A stretch of DNA of 64,000 bases from Promethearchaeota archaeon (GCA_016839915.1 JAEOTH010000171.1:1-64000), one strand, 5' to 3'. Positions 1 through 10,899 are shown, counted from the stretch's first letter. Notes: generated by a model not told the origin, from the sequence alone. Numbers and translations: made by a program.

Positions 1-1665
1 AGAGATATTTAGTTCCCCTGGATTAACGCTTGTAAGAACAACTGATATATTTCCTAAGAAAGATGTTATGTTATAACCTACATTCATAAGACTATATCTT
101 GCCTCAATTAGATGAGCACCGACTACATGAGAATTATTGATATTATATTGAATTGATGCTTCACCATTGATATCTGTGTTATCTTGGCCAAGTTCAAACC
201 CCGTGGTACGATCAGTGAAGGTTATTGTTTGATTCGGAAAGGGGAGATCATTATATTCTAATGTAGCTGTAATAGTAGCAACATCCGGTCTTGAATAAAA
301 TAGTTGATCGAATGAAACATCTATACTATAATTGCCCCCCAAAACAGTTCCTCGAAATACATCAAATTGGAACCATTCTCCTTCTCCAGAGAGATCTGTT
401 GGAATATAAATTTCAGCCCAATTGTAAATATTTTTATATTTTATCGCAAAACAATCTTCCAATATATCATTATCATAAATCTTTTGTATTCCAACACTAT
501 TAAATCCATCAACAAATCGATTGGCAATACCAAATACCCTCGCAAAAGCGCAAAATGCTGAAACAAAATCAGAATAAACTCCTTGTTGACTCTCACAAAA
601 CCAATCAATAGCATCTCTACCTGGCGGAGTGGAATTATAAGCATATAAATCAAAAATAAAATTACTCAAAATATAACTCCTAATTTTATCAGCAACTACA
701 AATGCATTATCAGTATCATAAATGGTGTTATTTATTTGATCTAAATGATAAGCAAAATAAGGATTATTATTTATATATAAATCAATTGTGGGAGGTAATT
801 GTAGATATTTGTTTTGTATAATGGAGGGCGTCCAATTAGCTTCAACTGCCCTACTACTAACTTCTAGCTCACTTGATAAGTGTAAACCAAATAGGTCATA
901 GGTCATATTAACTTCTTCATCTAAATTAAAAGATAGGGATACTGTTGTACAGTTATAATCATCTTTATATATTGCAGGAGAGAGAGGATCTAAATTAGGA
1001 GCTGATAAACTTCCGTCAATTACAAAAGGAGTAGGAAAGAGAGTAGGTAGAACCATTGAATTGATACCGATATTGGGAGAAATTGGCATTTTAATTCTTA
1101 AAAGCTCTGGATCTGGGTTGTATTTCGATAAATAATCACCATATGAATAAAAATCATCAATATTTTTTATAGCGTTTGAATGCCATCCGTCTCCGGTATA
1201 TTCATCGAAACTCTCATATTTCCATAAAACATCAGCCATTTGACCGAGATTTAATGTATCTAATAAAAATCCAGTTACATTAAAGACTCTAAATACCTCT
1301 ATTTCAGAAGCTAAAAGAGCAAGAAGGCTTTCTGAGAAATTTCCTAAATCTAAATCATCAATATTTCCATCAAACATTTCAGCCAATGTGTCAAGAAGTG
1401 AATCTGGAGGATCATTGAGATCATCTAGTAAGTCTTGCCAGAAATCCTCATCAAATGGAAAAGGGGGTTTTTTTAAAAGGGCATCTTCCCACTCAGTATC
1501 AGCTTTCTCTCTGCTAGGATACGGTCTTTGTGTGCCGAAGAGAAAACTAAATAAAACTGTTGAGAACGCGAACATACTAATTAATAACAGTGCTACTAGG
1601 GCTACCGCGATAATTCTTTTTTTATTAATGGTGCTTCCTAATAATTCTTCTCTTAAATCAGGCAT
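1..1665 (-). CDS. Membrane-anchored extracellular protein with transglutaminase-like fold (partial, runs off window start)
   Basis: Open minus frame from ATG at 1665 (MPDLREELLGSTINKKRIIAVALVALLLISMFAFSTVLF...), N-terminal TM helix; TG-like core DAIDWFCESQQGVYSDFVSAFCAFARVFGIANRFVDGF ... YNWAEIYIP ... WFQFDVF. Absent from the ORF track, probably because it has no stop in the window. Confidence 0.75.
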   Translation of the reverse strand, partial: MPDLREELLGSTINKKRIIAVALVALLLISMFAFSTVLFSFLFGTQRPYPSREKADTEWEDALLKKPPFPFDEDFWQDLLDDLNDPPDSLLDTLAEMFDGNIDDLDLGNFSESLLALLASEIEVFRVFNVTGFLLDTLNLGQMADVLWKYESFDEYTGDGWHSNAIKNIDDFYSYGDYLSKYNPDPELLRIKMPISPNIGINSMVLPTLFPTPFVIDGSLSAPNLDPLSPAIYKDDYNCTTVSLSFNLDEEVNMTYDLFGLHLSSELEVSSRAVEANWTPSIIQNKYLQLPPTIDLYINNNPYFAYHLDQINNTIYDTDNAFVVADKIRSYILSNFIFDLYAYNSTPPGRDAIDWFCESQQGVYSDFVSAFCAFARVFGIANRFVDGFNSVGIQKIYDNDILEDCFAIKYKNIYNWAEIYIPTDLSGEGEWFQFDVFRGTVLGGNYSIDVSFDQLFYSRPDVATITATLEYNDLPFPNQTITFTDRTTGFELGQDNTDINGEASIQYNINNSHVVGAHLIEARYSLMNVGYNITSFLGNISVVLTSVNPGELNIS

Positions 1666-1895
1666 ATTATAGAGTGAAAACCTTTTATTTTTACCAAAAA
1701 GAGTTTAGAATATTAATAAAAATTTTTTTATATATATATTTCCAAATACTTTTTTAAATTGTTAGGATCTTTGAATATATTTTTTATTGAGCACTTAAAT
1801 GTTATGCAAAAATTGATATAATAAATATATATAATCCTAAAAAAATGAGATTATAAAAGATATTAATAATTGATTAAAAGAAAGATTTGAAAGCT

Positions 1896-2777
1896 CTAAA
1901 ATTCAAATCCGCATTTTGTGCAGACTAGTTTTTTTGCATATATAGGTTTAGGAATGTAGCTAATTATTCGTGTTCTATCTTCGACTTCTTTTACAGCAAA
2001 ACCACTTGCACCACAGTTGGGGCAAAGTCTTCTTCCAGCGCCCATCGGTGTGGATGGACTTGGAGTCGATGTAGGAGTAGTCGATATACTTGGAGTAGTG
2101 CTATAGTTAGTTGTTTGATTTGTTATCCCTTGCGCTAAACTAGAGGGCATAACTGCTTTAGGTTCTTTTAATTCTTGAATTCGTCTTTCTTTATAGGTAA
2201 TTTCTTCCTGTAATTTGTTAATTTGTGCTTGCAATGGACCAATTTGTTGCTGTAATATAGAGTTATGCTGCTGTAATTCTTGAACTTGTTGTTCTAATCC
2301 TGGAATATGGGCCTGTAATTGAGCATTTTGGTCTGTTAAATGTTGGACTTGTTGTTGATAAGATTCATTAGAAGATTGTACTGATTGTAATTGGCTATTC
2401 AATCGATTTACTTGGTCTTCTTTTTCTCGAAGTTGTGCATTTAATAGGGAAGATTGAGAGCTTAAATTACTAACTTGAGATTGTAATTGACTTAAACTCG
2501 AATCCTTTTCCTGGAGTTGTGTAATTACTGAATCATAGTCTTGTTGTGAAGGTCCTATTGGAATTGAAGGAATATTAGGTTCCATATAGGGAGTTGGAGT
2601 TGGAGTGGGTTCAAGTGTAGGTGGAGAAGGAGGTTGTAAAGTTGGGGGTGGAGTCATAGGAGGTGTAGCTGGAGGTGGAATCATAGAAGGTGGGGGTGTT
2701 AATGGCGTTAATGTAGGTGGGGGCATTGATGGTTTTTTTTCTTTTTCATTATTTTCATCATCATATTCGTAAGACAT
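1896..2777 (-). CDS. Pro-rich / coiled-coil protein with C-terminal zinc ribbon
   Basis: Pro/Thr-rich N-terminus, Gln/Leu coiled coil, C-terminal CPNCGASGF...LVCTKCGFEF. Confidence 0.75.
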   Translation of the reverse strand: MSYEYDDENNEKEKKPSMPPPTLTPLTPPPSMIPPPATPPMTPPPTLQPPSPPTLEPTPTPTPYMEPNIPSIPIGPSQQDYDSVITQLQEKDSSLSQLQSQVSNLSSQSSLLNAQLREKEDQVNRLNSQLQSVQSSNESYQQQVQHLTDQNAQLQAHIPGLEQQVQELQQHNSILQQQIGPLQAQINKLQEEITYKERRIQELKEPKAVMPSSLAQGITNQTTNYSTTPSISTTPTSTPSPSTPMGAGRRLCPNCGASGFAVKEVEDRTRIISYIPKPIYAKKLVCTKCGFEF

Positions 2778-2885
2778 ATTAATCTCTCTATTTTGTAATT
2801 AAACTAAAAATATTTGCTATAATTTTATAGGAGTAATTATGATTATAGCATAAATGTAAATATAAAAGTGTTTGTATGTTATGGT

Positions 2886-3977
2886 TTAAAAACAATTCCA
2901 ATATGGACTCAATTTATCTTTTAAGGCAGGAATTAATTTGTTATTAAAATAGTCTAGTAATTTTGATCCTGAAGATCTTGATTCCTCTTTTATTAGATTA
3001 TCATCCTCATCATTAAGTACTCTTAAACAATTATAAACAGCCCGTGATTGTTTATCTAATTCATACCCACCTTCTAAAGTAATAAGAATTCTTTCATTTG
3101 CATACTTATTTGCTATTGTTTTGATTTTTTGTAAGTATTCTGCCGGTGCTTGATAAGTCCAATTCAAATTTGTTAATTGATCTGTCCAATGAGTATCAAA
3201 ACCTGCAGATATTAAGATGAATTCAGGTTTAAACTCTTCACATATAGGGGCAATAATTTCTTTAAAATATAGAGGAATTGCATCATAAGCAGTTCCAGCC
3301 GGCATTGCATAATTGATAATTTTTCCAGCTCCTTTACCTGTTCCAATTTCATCAAAATTTCCAGTTCCAGGATAAAAATATCCATATTGATGAGAATTAA
3401 ACATTAGTAATTCTCCAGAATCTGATTTTGAGCCCTGATAGAATATATCTTGAGTTCCATTACCATGATGGCAATCCCAATCAATAATAACGACTCTATT
3501 TATTCCTTTTTCTCTAAACAGATATTCTGTAGCAATAGCAATATTATTAAATATACAAAATCCGGCAAATCTATGAGAATTAGAATGATGGCCAGGAGGT
3601 CTTACTAAAGCAAAGGCATTCTTTATATTTCCATTTAAGATTTCATCAACAGCTTGTAAATTACCACCAACAGAGAATAATGATGCTTCATAAGTTTTGG
3701 GAGACGCTATTGTATCCATATCTATATATTGAAGCCGTTGAGTTTTAGCACTTAATTCGCAAATCTCTTGTATCTCTTTTATTAATCTTTCATTATGCAC
3801 ATATTTTATTTGTTCTAAGGTTGCTTTTCGTGGTTTAATGATTTTAAAGTGTGGATCTTCAAGTAATTTTTGCTTTTTTAAAAAACTCATTATCGTAGTT
3901 AATCTATGGTGGCTTTCTGGATGAGTACCAATATTATGTTCTAAATAAATGTCATCATATATAATTCCTGTTGTCAT
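2886..3977 (-). CDS. Histone deacetylase / acetylpolyamine amidohydrolase family protein
   Basis: HPESHHRL, RPPGHHS, GFCIFNNIAIA, VVIIDWDCHHGNGTQDIFY, ISAGFDTH motifs; Zn ligands appear intact. Confidence 0.92.
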   Translation of the reverse strand: MTTGIIYDDIYLEHNIGTHPESHHRLTTIMSFLKKQKLLEDPHFKIIKPRKATLEQIKYVHNERLIKEIQEICELSAKTQRLQYIDMDTIASPKTYEASLFSVGGNLQAVDEILNGNIKNAFALVRPPGHHSNSHRFAGFCIFNNIAIATEYLFREKGINRVVIIDWDCHHGNGTQDIFYQGSKSDSGELLMFNSHQYGYFYPGTGNFDEIGTGKGAGKIINYAMPAGTAYDAIPLYFKEIIAPICEEFKPEFILISAGFDTHWTDQLTNLNWTYQAPAEYLQKIKTIANKYANERILITLEGGYELDKQSRAVYNCLRVLNDEDDNLIKEESRSSGSKLLDYFNNKLIPALKDKLSPYWNCF

Positions 3978-4095
3978 AATAGTTGATCTCTACCTTATTC
4001 TTTATATACTGAATGCTTTTAGATAATATTAAACTTCAATTATTTTAATATTTACATATACACTTAAAAAATTTTCTTCATAAATTTAGTTAAAG

Positions 4096-4620
4096 ATGAA
4101 AAAAGTTAAGAAACATTCATTAAAAATCATCATCGTTGGAGAACCGGCTGTTGGTAAGACTAGTTTAGTCAAAAAGTTTATATCAGGGCAATTTGCTAAA
4201 GATTATCGTTCAAGCATTGGAACTAATATATTTCTTAAAAAGATTAATCTGAAAAATATCGGTAAAACAACAATTCAATTATGGGATATTGCAGGACAAG
4301 AGCGATGGATAAATATGAGACATTCTTATTATATTGGGGCTAAAGGTGTGATTATAGTGGGTGATTTAACGCGGAGAAATACATTTGATCAAATTGAACA
4401 ATTTTGGGTTCCGGATATAAAAATGTATTGTGAACTCGCACCAATTATATTGTTTGCCAACAAAAATGATTTAGAAAGGAAAATTAGTAAGAAAGAGATT
4501 AATGATTTAGGAAGAAAAATTAATGCAATTTCGATTATTTATACGTCAGCAAAAACGGGTGAAAATGTTGAAAAGGCTTTTAAAATTATTTCTGAACAAT
4601 CATTAAAAAGTATAAATTAA
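4096..4620 (+). CDS. Ras/Rab-like small GTPase
   Basis: G1 GEPAVGKTS, G3 WDIAGQE, G4 NKND, G5 TSAK. Confidence 0.93.
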   Translation: MKKVKKHSLKIIIVGEPAVGKTSLVKKFISGQFAKDYRSSIGTNIFLKKINLKNIGKTTIQLWDIAGQERWINMRHSYYIGAKGVIIVGDLTRRNTFDQIEQFWVPDIKMYCELAPIILFANKNDLERKISKKEINDLGRKINAISIIYTSAKTGENVEKAFKIISEQSLKSIN

Positions 4621-4622
4621 TT

Positions 4623-6749
4623 TTATACTTCTTTATTTGTGAATTTAATTTGATTACTTTTTGGCTCATATAGAGTTCCTTCTTTTATTAATTCTTCTAA
4701 AGCACTTTCGATAAAAGACTTATCTAAGTTCTCTTCTAATTCTAAAATTTGAATGATATTGGATTTCTCAAGTGCTCTCCAGTTATTTTCTTCAAAAATT
4801 TCTTTTAATCTATTCATTAAAGTTTCTAATCTATTAATATTGCTTCTAGATTGACCAACAAAAATTCTATCCATATCAATTTTACCTGTTGTTTCATCGT
4901 AACCAGTATCTTTTAGGTACCTTTTAAATAATTTAATAATTTCCTCAACATCCTCTTTAAGCACTTTATTTCTTAAAGCCATTTTAGCATAAGCTTCACT
5001 AAGTCTCACTAAAGCATCTAAATTTCTCGCCAAAATTGATATAATTGCATCTTCACTGTCGTATTGTCCTCTTAATTCCAGATAAAATTCTTTTATTCTT
5101 TCTTTTGCTTCATCAGTCAATATAGGATTACAGTTCCTTCTTGCATGTTTTATATATTTTTTTAGTAGGTCACTTGAGATTGGCGCTGTTGAAGTACTAT
5201 TTTCTTCAAATGTATCATCTGGGTTCATCATAGAATTTTTTAATATAAATTCAGCCATTTGTGCATCATCTGCTTTATTAGGTTTATCAACTACTACAAA
5301 AATTAAATCAAATCGCGATAAAAGTGAAGGAGGTAATCGAATATTTTGAGTAGGTGTTTTATATCTATCATATCTTCCAGAATAAGGATTTGCTGCTGCT
5401 ATGATAGCAGTTTGGGCTTTTAATGTAGCAACAATTCCAGCTTTAGCGATACTTACAGTTTGTTGTTCCATTGCTTCATGAAGTGCAGATCTATCCGCAG
5501 TATCCATCTTATCAAATTCATCTATCGCTGCAACACCCCCATTTGCTAGCACTACAACACCTGCTTCAAGGTTCATTTGACCCGTGTCAGTGTCTTTAAT
5601 TACTGCTGCCGTTAACCCTACTGCTGTTGATCCCTTTCCAGAAGTATATACTCCTCTTGGAGATATTTCTATAGCCCCTTTCAAGATTTCTGATTTTCCA
5701 GTTCCTGGATCTCCAACAAACAATATATGGATATCACCTCTTTTATAACCACCTCCAGGTTTCCTCTTCCTTGTCCCTGCAAATAAGCTTAAAACAGATG
5801 CCATTTTAAGATCTTCTCTCCCGTATATATCAGGAGCAATTGATCTAGCTATTTTTTTCTGAATGAATGGCTCTTTAGACATATCCTCAATCTTTTTCCT
5901 GTCCTCTTTAGTAAGATCGATAATATCATCAGCTTTATCCTCAGGTTCAATATAATTGATATCGAAAAAAGTCTTGAATAGTGTAGAATTATTACTTTTC
6001 GTTGATTGTGCTAAAACTGATTTGAATATACCCATTAATTTTACTCTATCTCCAGGTTTTACTGTGTCAACTAGGTCATAAGTTAAAATTCCCTGAACAG
6101 ATCTAGGAATTCTTCCAGGGGGTAAATCTTCAGGAATTTCTTGAATCAGAATACTTTGCCAATCAATGAATTCTGAATGTTTTGATAATAATCTAAAATC
6201 AGTTTGGGCTTTAGCTTTACATCTCTTATTAGTACAGAATTTTGGCCATCTTATTCTTGAGGTAAGTTGAGGAACGTCAAATTGAGCACCGCATAGATTA
6301 CATATAAAGGTTGCTTTTTCTAATTTTGGTCTTATAGTAGAACATCTGACTAAGATACCATTAGACCAAACTAGTGTACTAATATCTTTTGCTCTTAAAC
6401 CCCTTAAGGGGAGAAACAACGGGCTTTTCTTATCTATAGTTGTAATTCTAACAAAATATTCTGGATTGTTTAGTTTTCCTCCTTGAAATTTTAGTAAATT
6501 CTTGAATGCTTCAACTGCATCTTCAATTAAAGCCTCAGGATCTTTTCTTAACAGTTCAGCAATATCAGGGTCGCTCGCTAGTAAATCTTCAAAAAAAATG
6601 ATTAAAGTATTCTCACCTTTTGCATAAATATTATTGATTTGATCTTGATATTTATACACTCCTGGATTCTCTTGAAATGAACGATAAAAATCCTCAAAAC
6701 GCTGAACTTTATTAATCGGTTGACTAGGGCTGGATAAAGGTGTTGTCAT
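4623..6749 (-). CDS. mcm: Replicative DNA helicase MCM
   Basis: Zn finger CNLCGAQF...CTNKRCKA; Walker A GDPGTGKSE; Walker B AAIDEFDKM; arginine finger LLSRFDL. Confidence 0.96.
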   Translation of the reverse strand: MTTPLSSPSQPINKVQRFEDFYRSFQENPGVYKYQDQINNIYAKGENTLIIFFEDLLASDPDIAELLRKDPEALIEDAVEAFKNLLKFQGGKLNNPEYFVRITTIDKKSPLFLPLRGLRAKDISTLVWSNGILVRCSTIRPKLEKATFICNLCGAQFDVPQLTSRIRWPKFCTNKRCKAKAQTDFRLLSKHSEFIDWQSILIQEIPEDLPPGRIPRSVQGILTYDLVDTVKPGDRVKLMGIFKSVLAQSTKSNNSTLFKTFFDINYIEPEDKADDIIDLTKEDRKKIEDMSKEPFIQKKIARSIAPDIYGREDLKMASVLSLFAGTRKRKPGGGYKRGDIHILFVGDPGTGKSEILKGAIEISPRGVYTSGKGSTAVGLTAAVIKDTDTGQMNLEAGVVVLANGGVAAIDEFDKMDTADRSALHEAMEQQTVSIAKAGIVATLKAQTAIIAAANPYSGRYDRYKTPTQNIRLPPSLLSRFDLIFVVVDKPNKADDAQMAEFILKNSMMNPDDTFEENSTSTAPISSDLLKKYIKHARRNCNPILTDEAKERIKEFYLELRGQYDSEDAIISILARNLDALVRLSEAYAKMALRNKVLKEDVEEIIKLFKRYLKDTGYDETTGKIDMDRIFVGQSRSNINRLETLMNRLKEIFEENNWRALEKSNIIQILELEENLDKSFIESALEELIKEGTLYEPKSNQIKFTNKEV

Positions 6750-6895
6750 AACAAATCACACGAAATTCGTTTAATATACCTAATTATTATTATAGATTTT
6801 TAATCTATCTTATTAACGATTTGACTTTATTATTAGGTAAATAAATAAGTATTAAAAAAGCAACACGGTGCTGGATTTATTGAATTTTTATCAAC

Positions 6896-9800
6896 CTAAC
6901 TTTCTTTTAATTGATGCAGGATTTCACAAATAATAGGATCCTGACTCATTTCACATCTTATTTTTAAGAGTGATATTACCCGCTTCTTGATTTTTTCATT
7001 TTCATATTTCGCAGTTCGTCCTAATATTAATGCAATAGAACGTTGGGTTTCTAAAGAACCTTCGTCACTTAAATTCTGTAATAATTTTGTTAAAATTCTA
7101 TCAAGTCCAATCTCCTGTATCAATTCAACAAAATTATTAATCATACTGTTCCGTACTTCTTTTGATTCATCTCCAAGGGGTATCATTAGTTTATCAATTA
7201 CACTTTCAATTTCTTTGCTATAAATCTTTATTAAATTAGCCGAAGCTTGTCTAATTCTAGGATCAGTGCTATTTAAATTCTCTTGCAATTTGTTAAATGG
7301 AAGGTGTGAGCTGTTTATTTCTCTGAGATCAGAAAAAATATTTAATACAGCCCACCGAACCCAGTTTTGTTCATCGTTAAGCAGAGAAATGAGTTTTTCA
7401 ATAATTTCTTCTTTTTCTTCAACAAGATCAAGTATTTTTCCTAAGCTTGATACTGCTGCTTCTCTTACTATCCATTCTTCATCATGCAAAGCAATATTTA
7501 TTAAAGAATCTACAACAGGTAAGGGACGTTTATTTCCAATCAATCCTAAAATCTTAGCACTTGTTTCACGAATAAATGAGTCTTTATCATCAATTAAATT
7601 CATTATAGGGTTGATTGGAATAATATCTGATGCAATTTTGGCAATTTCTAGCAATGATTTGGTGAGAACAATCTTAACCTTTGTACTTTGTTCAGTTAAA
7701 GCGGTGAAAAATTCTGAAATATATGGCTTTATTAAAGTAGGTTTTTTTTTTGCTATATTTGAAATTATACTAGAAGCCTTTTTAACCACCTGATTGTTCC
7801 TATCTTTTTGCACTATTAAAATGATTGGTCTTACGTCTACATATTCTATGAATTCATCTATTAATCCATCAATAGAATCAAGGGCATTTAATCTTATATC
7901 ATCATTTTCGGCAGTTGAGTAGTTCAATAACAATGGAATAATTTTTTTTGGATTACTTTTACCTATTTTTATTAATGTTTTTGTTATAATTCCTTTCGTT
8001 ATGTATGTTGTTACATCGGGTATTTTAACTAAATTTCGGATTACTATATCTGGAGACTTAGAATAATTTACAGTTAAAATTTCTGAAATATTCTCTCTTA
8101 GCTTATCATTTTCAAATTTTATAAAAACTAACAGGGTAGTTATGATTTTTTCTGGATCAAATTTCCATAGTTCTCCAAGAAGAGTAACAACACTATTAAG
8201 AATTTCAAAATTATTTGGATCGATTTTGTCAACAATCGCATCAATATCGAATAATTCAGGTTCTTCTTCAAAGTACCTTTTAAGAGCTACAACAGCTGCT
8301 TGTCTCGCTTTTTCATTTGAATCAACTAAACCATCTAAGAATGGTAAAAGTGGAATATCATTTCTCTTAAAATGTCCTATTTTCGCAAAAACGTTAAAAA
8401 TCGATGCTCTGACTGAACTAGAGGGATTTTTAATTAAAGGAATGAGTTTGGAAACTATTTTTCTATTAATTTTATTAACGTTAAGATTTTTTATATTTTT
8501 GATCGCTGAGGCACTGATTTTATCATTTACATGAAAGATATTGTCGATTATGATATCTATAGGTAATTCATAAGAGGAATCAGCTAAAAGATTAAATGTT
8601 TTAACTACAATCCTATAATTTGGGTCATGGATTAACTTTTTAACATTTAAACTAAAAATTAAATCTTTCTTGTTACTTATTAACCTGCTTAGTACCATTA
8701 ATCCTAAATACCTTAATCTCCATTCTGAATCTTCAATAAGATTAAGAATTAATGATTCAGGTATTTTTTCCACAAATTTTATGTTTGCTTTTAATAAAGT
8801 TCTTGCTATAGGAATACATTTATCATAATTTGGAGATTTTAAAGCTTCTATTATCCAATGTAAAGCAATTTCTGGAACATCTTTTTCCAATTGTATTAAG
8901 ATTTGATTACATAAATTTCTTGAATATCTATTGTAATCACATATTCCATCCAACAATGAATTCTTAAATTTCCATTCATTAAGAATTGTATTATTTTTTA
9001 AAGGTATTCTTTCAAACATCATAACTAAAGTTTCCTCAGCAAGTTTTCTTATCTTAGGATTCTTGTGTTTAATAAGGTTAAAAAGTGGAATAGGATCAAA
9101 TGTTTGGCCAGATTTTGTAATTTTTGAGATCTTAATATTAATTACAAATTCATTTTTTCTTGCAAGAAAGAAGTATGATGTAAAAAAAATTAATACAATT
9201 TCTTCAATTACCGCTGCCCAGGCAAACATTGAGCTATTTGGGAAAATCTGATTAGTTAATATCCATAAATTAAAAGTGTATTGCAATTTTTCAGGATTTA
9301 CAATCAAAAAGTTAACCAAAACATTGATTCCTATAGACGCCATTAAATAAGCAGCAAAATAAACATCAATTCCTCTATATTTTATTTTACGCCCCCAAAA
9401 ACGTGTAAAATATCCTAGTATTCCAAAAAAAAGAGTTACAAATACGAAAATTGAAGACATTGTCGATATAGCAAATTTTCCCGTGAAAAAGAATATTATT
9501 GTTTGAAAAAATGAAATCCAGGCCCACACAAATACAAATAACATTAATCCTAAAATAATATAAGGCACTGGCTGAGATATAAATTGCTTCATTCCTCTTT
9601 TGCTATTCTCAAAATTAAGAAAAATGGACCTTTTTATATCAGGAATATGGTAATAAGCATCTGAAATACCAGCAATATAACCTTTAGATCCATAAAAAGT
9701 TAAAATCATGAGAGGATAAAAGAGCATCCAGGTTATCCAAATCATAATAAAAGGTAACCCTAAAAATGAAAGTAGAATAGGAGGGATTATAAATACCAAT

Positions 9801-10249
9801 AAATAAAAAATAACAGCAATCAATACCCTTGAGAATTTATTTCTTGATATTTTTATAATTTTATTGTTAATAAATTTATGAAATGGTGTTAATCCTTCAT
9901 CTGATTCTCTACTTAACGCGATGAATAAAAAATCTATCAAAGGATAAAATGAAATATACATTAAACAAAAAATAAAAGGAATGAGTAGAGCTAAAGGAGG
10001 TACATCTGGAGGGGTGGTCTTTGGATCCCAGAATTCAGGTGATCTTACAGTAAATATTACAGCAACAGCAAAAACTAACATGATTGACAAACTAAATATG
10101 ATTCCATAAAAAATACATTGAAATCGATCCTTATTACGAAATTCTCCTTTTTTTACTAAAGCAACCTGTTTGTAGATTATATAGAATCCAAATGCAAAGA
10201 ACAACAAAAAGACTGTAAGAATAATAATTTCTATTACCAAGATTTTCAC
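6896..10249 (-). CDS. Large membrane protein: N-terminal multi-TM region plus long HEAT-repeat domain
   Basis: Several hydrophobic segments in the first ~370 aa followed by repeated paired helices (e.g. IRLNALDSIDGL, VREAAVSSLGKIL, VRWAVLNIFSDL). Confidence 0.8.
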   Translation of the reverse strand: MKILVIEIIILTVFLLFFAFGFYIIYKQVALVKKGEFRNKDRFQCIFYGIIFSLSIMLVFAVAVIFTVRSPEFWDPKTTPPDVPPLALLIPFIFCLMYISFYPLIDFLFIALSRESDEGLTPFHKFINNKIIKISRNKFSRVLIAVIFYLLVFIIPPILLSFLGLPFIMIWITWMLFYPLMILTFYGSKGYIAGISDAYYHIPDIKRSIFLNFENSKRGMKQFISQPVPYIILGLMLFVFVWAWISFFQTIIFFFTGKFAISTMSSIFVFVTLFFGILGYFTRFWGRKIKYRGIDVYFAAYLMASIGINVLVNFLIVNPEKLQYTFNLWILTNQIFPNSSMFAWAAVIEEIVLIFFTSYFFLARKNEFVINIKISKITKSGQTFDPIPLFNLIKHKNPKIRKLAEETLVMMFERIPLKNNTILNEWKFKNSLLDGICDYNRYSRNLCNQILIQLEKDVPEIALHWIIEALKSPNYDKCIPIARTLLKANIKFVEKIPESLILNLIEDSEWRLRYLGLMVLSRLISNKKDLIFSLNVKKLIHDPNYRIVVKTFNLLADSSYELPIDIIIDNIFHVNDKISASAIKNIKNLNVNKINRKIVSKLIPLIKNPSSSVRASIFNVFAKIGHFKRNDIPLLPFLDGLVDSNEKARQAAVVALKRYFEEEPELFDIDAIVDKIDPNNFEILNSVVTLLGELWKFDPEKIITTLLVFIKFENDKLRENISEILTVNYSKSPDIVIRNLVKIPDVTTYITKGIITKTLIKIGKSNPKKIIPLLLNYSTAENDDIRLNALDSIDGLIDEFIEYVDVRPIILIVQKDRNNQVVKKASSIISNIAKKKPTLIKPYISEFFTALTEQSTKVKIVLTKSLLEIAKIASDIIPINPIMNLIDDKDSFIRETSAKILGLIGNKRPLPVVDSLINIALHDEEWIVREAAVSSLGKILDLVEEKEEIIEKLISLLNDEQNWVRWAVLNIFSDLREINSSHLPFNKLQENLNSTDPRIRQASANLIKIYSKEIESVIDKLMIPLGDESKEVRNSMINNFVELIQEIGLDRILTKLLQNLSDEGSLETQRSIALILGRTAKYENEKIKKRVISLLKIRCEMSQDPIICEILHQLKES

Positions 10250-10341
10250 GAGATTTTTAAATTATTAATAAAATAATAGTATGTTTATTTCTCTTGCTTA
10301 ACAATTGTATATTATAAAGATTTACTAATTTATTAAAACTG

Positions 10342-10899
10342 GTGTATTTATTGGAACAAATTAAAGTAAGCTTAGCTAATTCATTAAATAGGTTAAACTT
10401 TATTTTTCGAAATGAAATAATTGTTACGGAATGTATTAAGAATTTTAAAGGTTTTTCTGTATTAGGAGAATCTTTTGGCCCTTTCGAGGAAAGTAAAAAG
10501 TATAAATTAAAGCTATTTTCTGCAATTCATTTTATTGAAAAAGGTATATTAAAGGTAGCTTTAATAGATAAATGTGATAATATTGATGTTCAACGATATG
10601 CTATGGAGGAAAGAGATGATCCAAGATTAATTAAAAGAATAAACAGATTCTTTTTGAATAAAATAAGAGAATTCAAAAGATTAATGGAAAATGAAATAGA
10701 AAAGAATAATAAACCTAAAATAGATTTCGACAGATATAATTCATATACTTCAAATATAATCGACGCTCGGCTATTAAAATTATTAAAACTATCTTTAAGT
10801 GAATTATCATTAGAGGATGAGAGAAGACTAACAAATTCTGAAATGATATTTTATAAATATCTGTACAACCTTGTCAAAATATGGAGAGATTTCTTTTAA
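10342..10899 (+). CDS. GINS-complex-like protein (Gins23-type candidate)
   Basis: N-terminal B-domain-like FGPFEESKKYKLKLFSAIHFIEKGILKV and helical C-terminus LLKLLKLSLSELSLEDERRLTNSEMIFYKYLYNLVKIWRDFF. Start may be TTG at ~10351 (GGTG upstream) rather than GTG. Confidence 0.5.
   Translation: MYLLEQIKVSLANSLNRLNFIFRNEIIVTECIKNFKGFSVLGESFGPFEESKKYKLKLFSAIHFIEKGILKVALIDKCDNIDVQRYAMEERDDPRLIKRINRFFLNKIREFKRLMENEIEKNNKPKIDFDRYNSYTSNIIDARLLKLLKLSLSELSLEDERRLTNSEMIFYKYLYNLVKIWRDFF

Noticed and set aside
1388-1672. Plus-strand ORF opposite the transglutaminase gene
   Set aside because: Antisense to a clear coding frame with better protein features.
1896-2777. Pro-rich coiled-coil zinc-ribbon protein as a novel system
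   Set aside because: Low-complexity N-terminus and generic zinc ribbon; function cannot be argued from sequence alone.
4623-6749. Checked MCM for an intein, since archaeal MCMs often carry them
   Set aside because: 708 aa with uninterrupted motifs; no intein blocks.
6987-9251. Several plus-strand ORFs (6987-7223, 7266-7793, 8142-8534, 9063-9251)
   Set aside because: All antisense to the HEAT-repeat gene; composition mirrors its codons.
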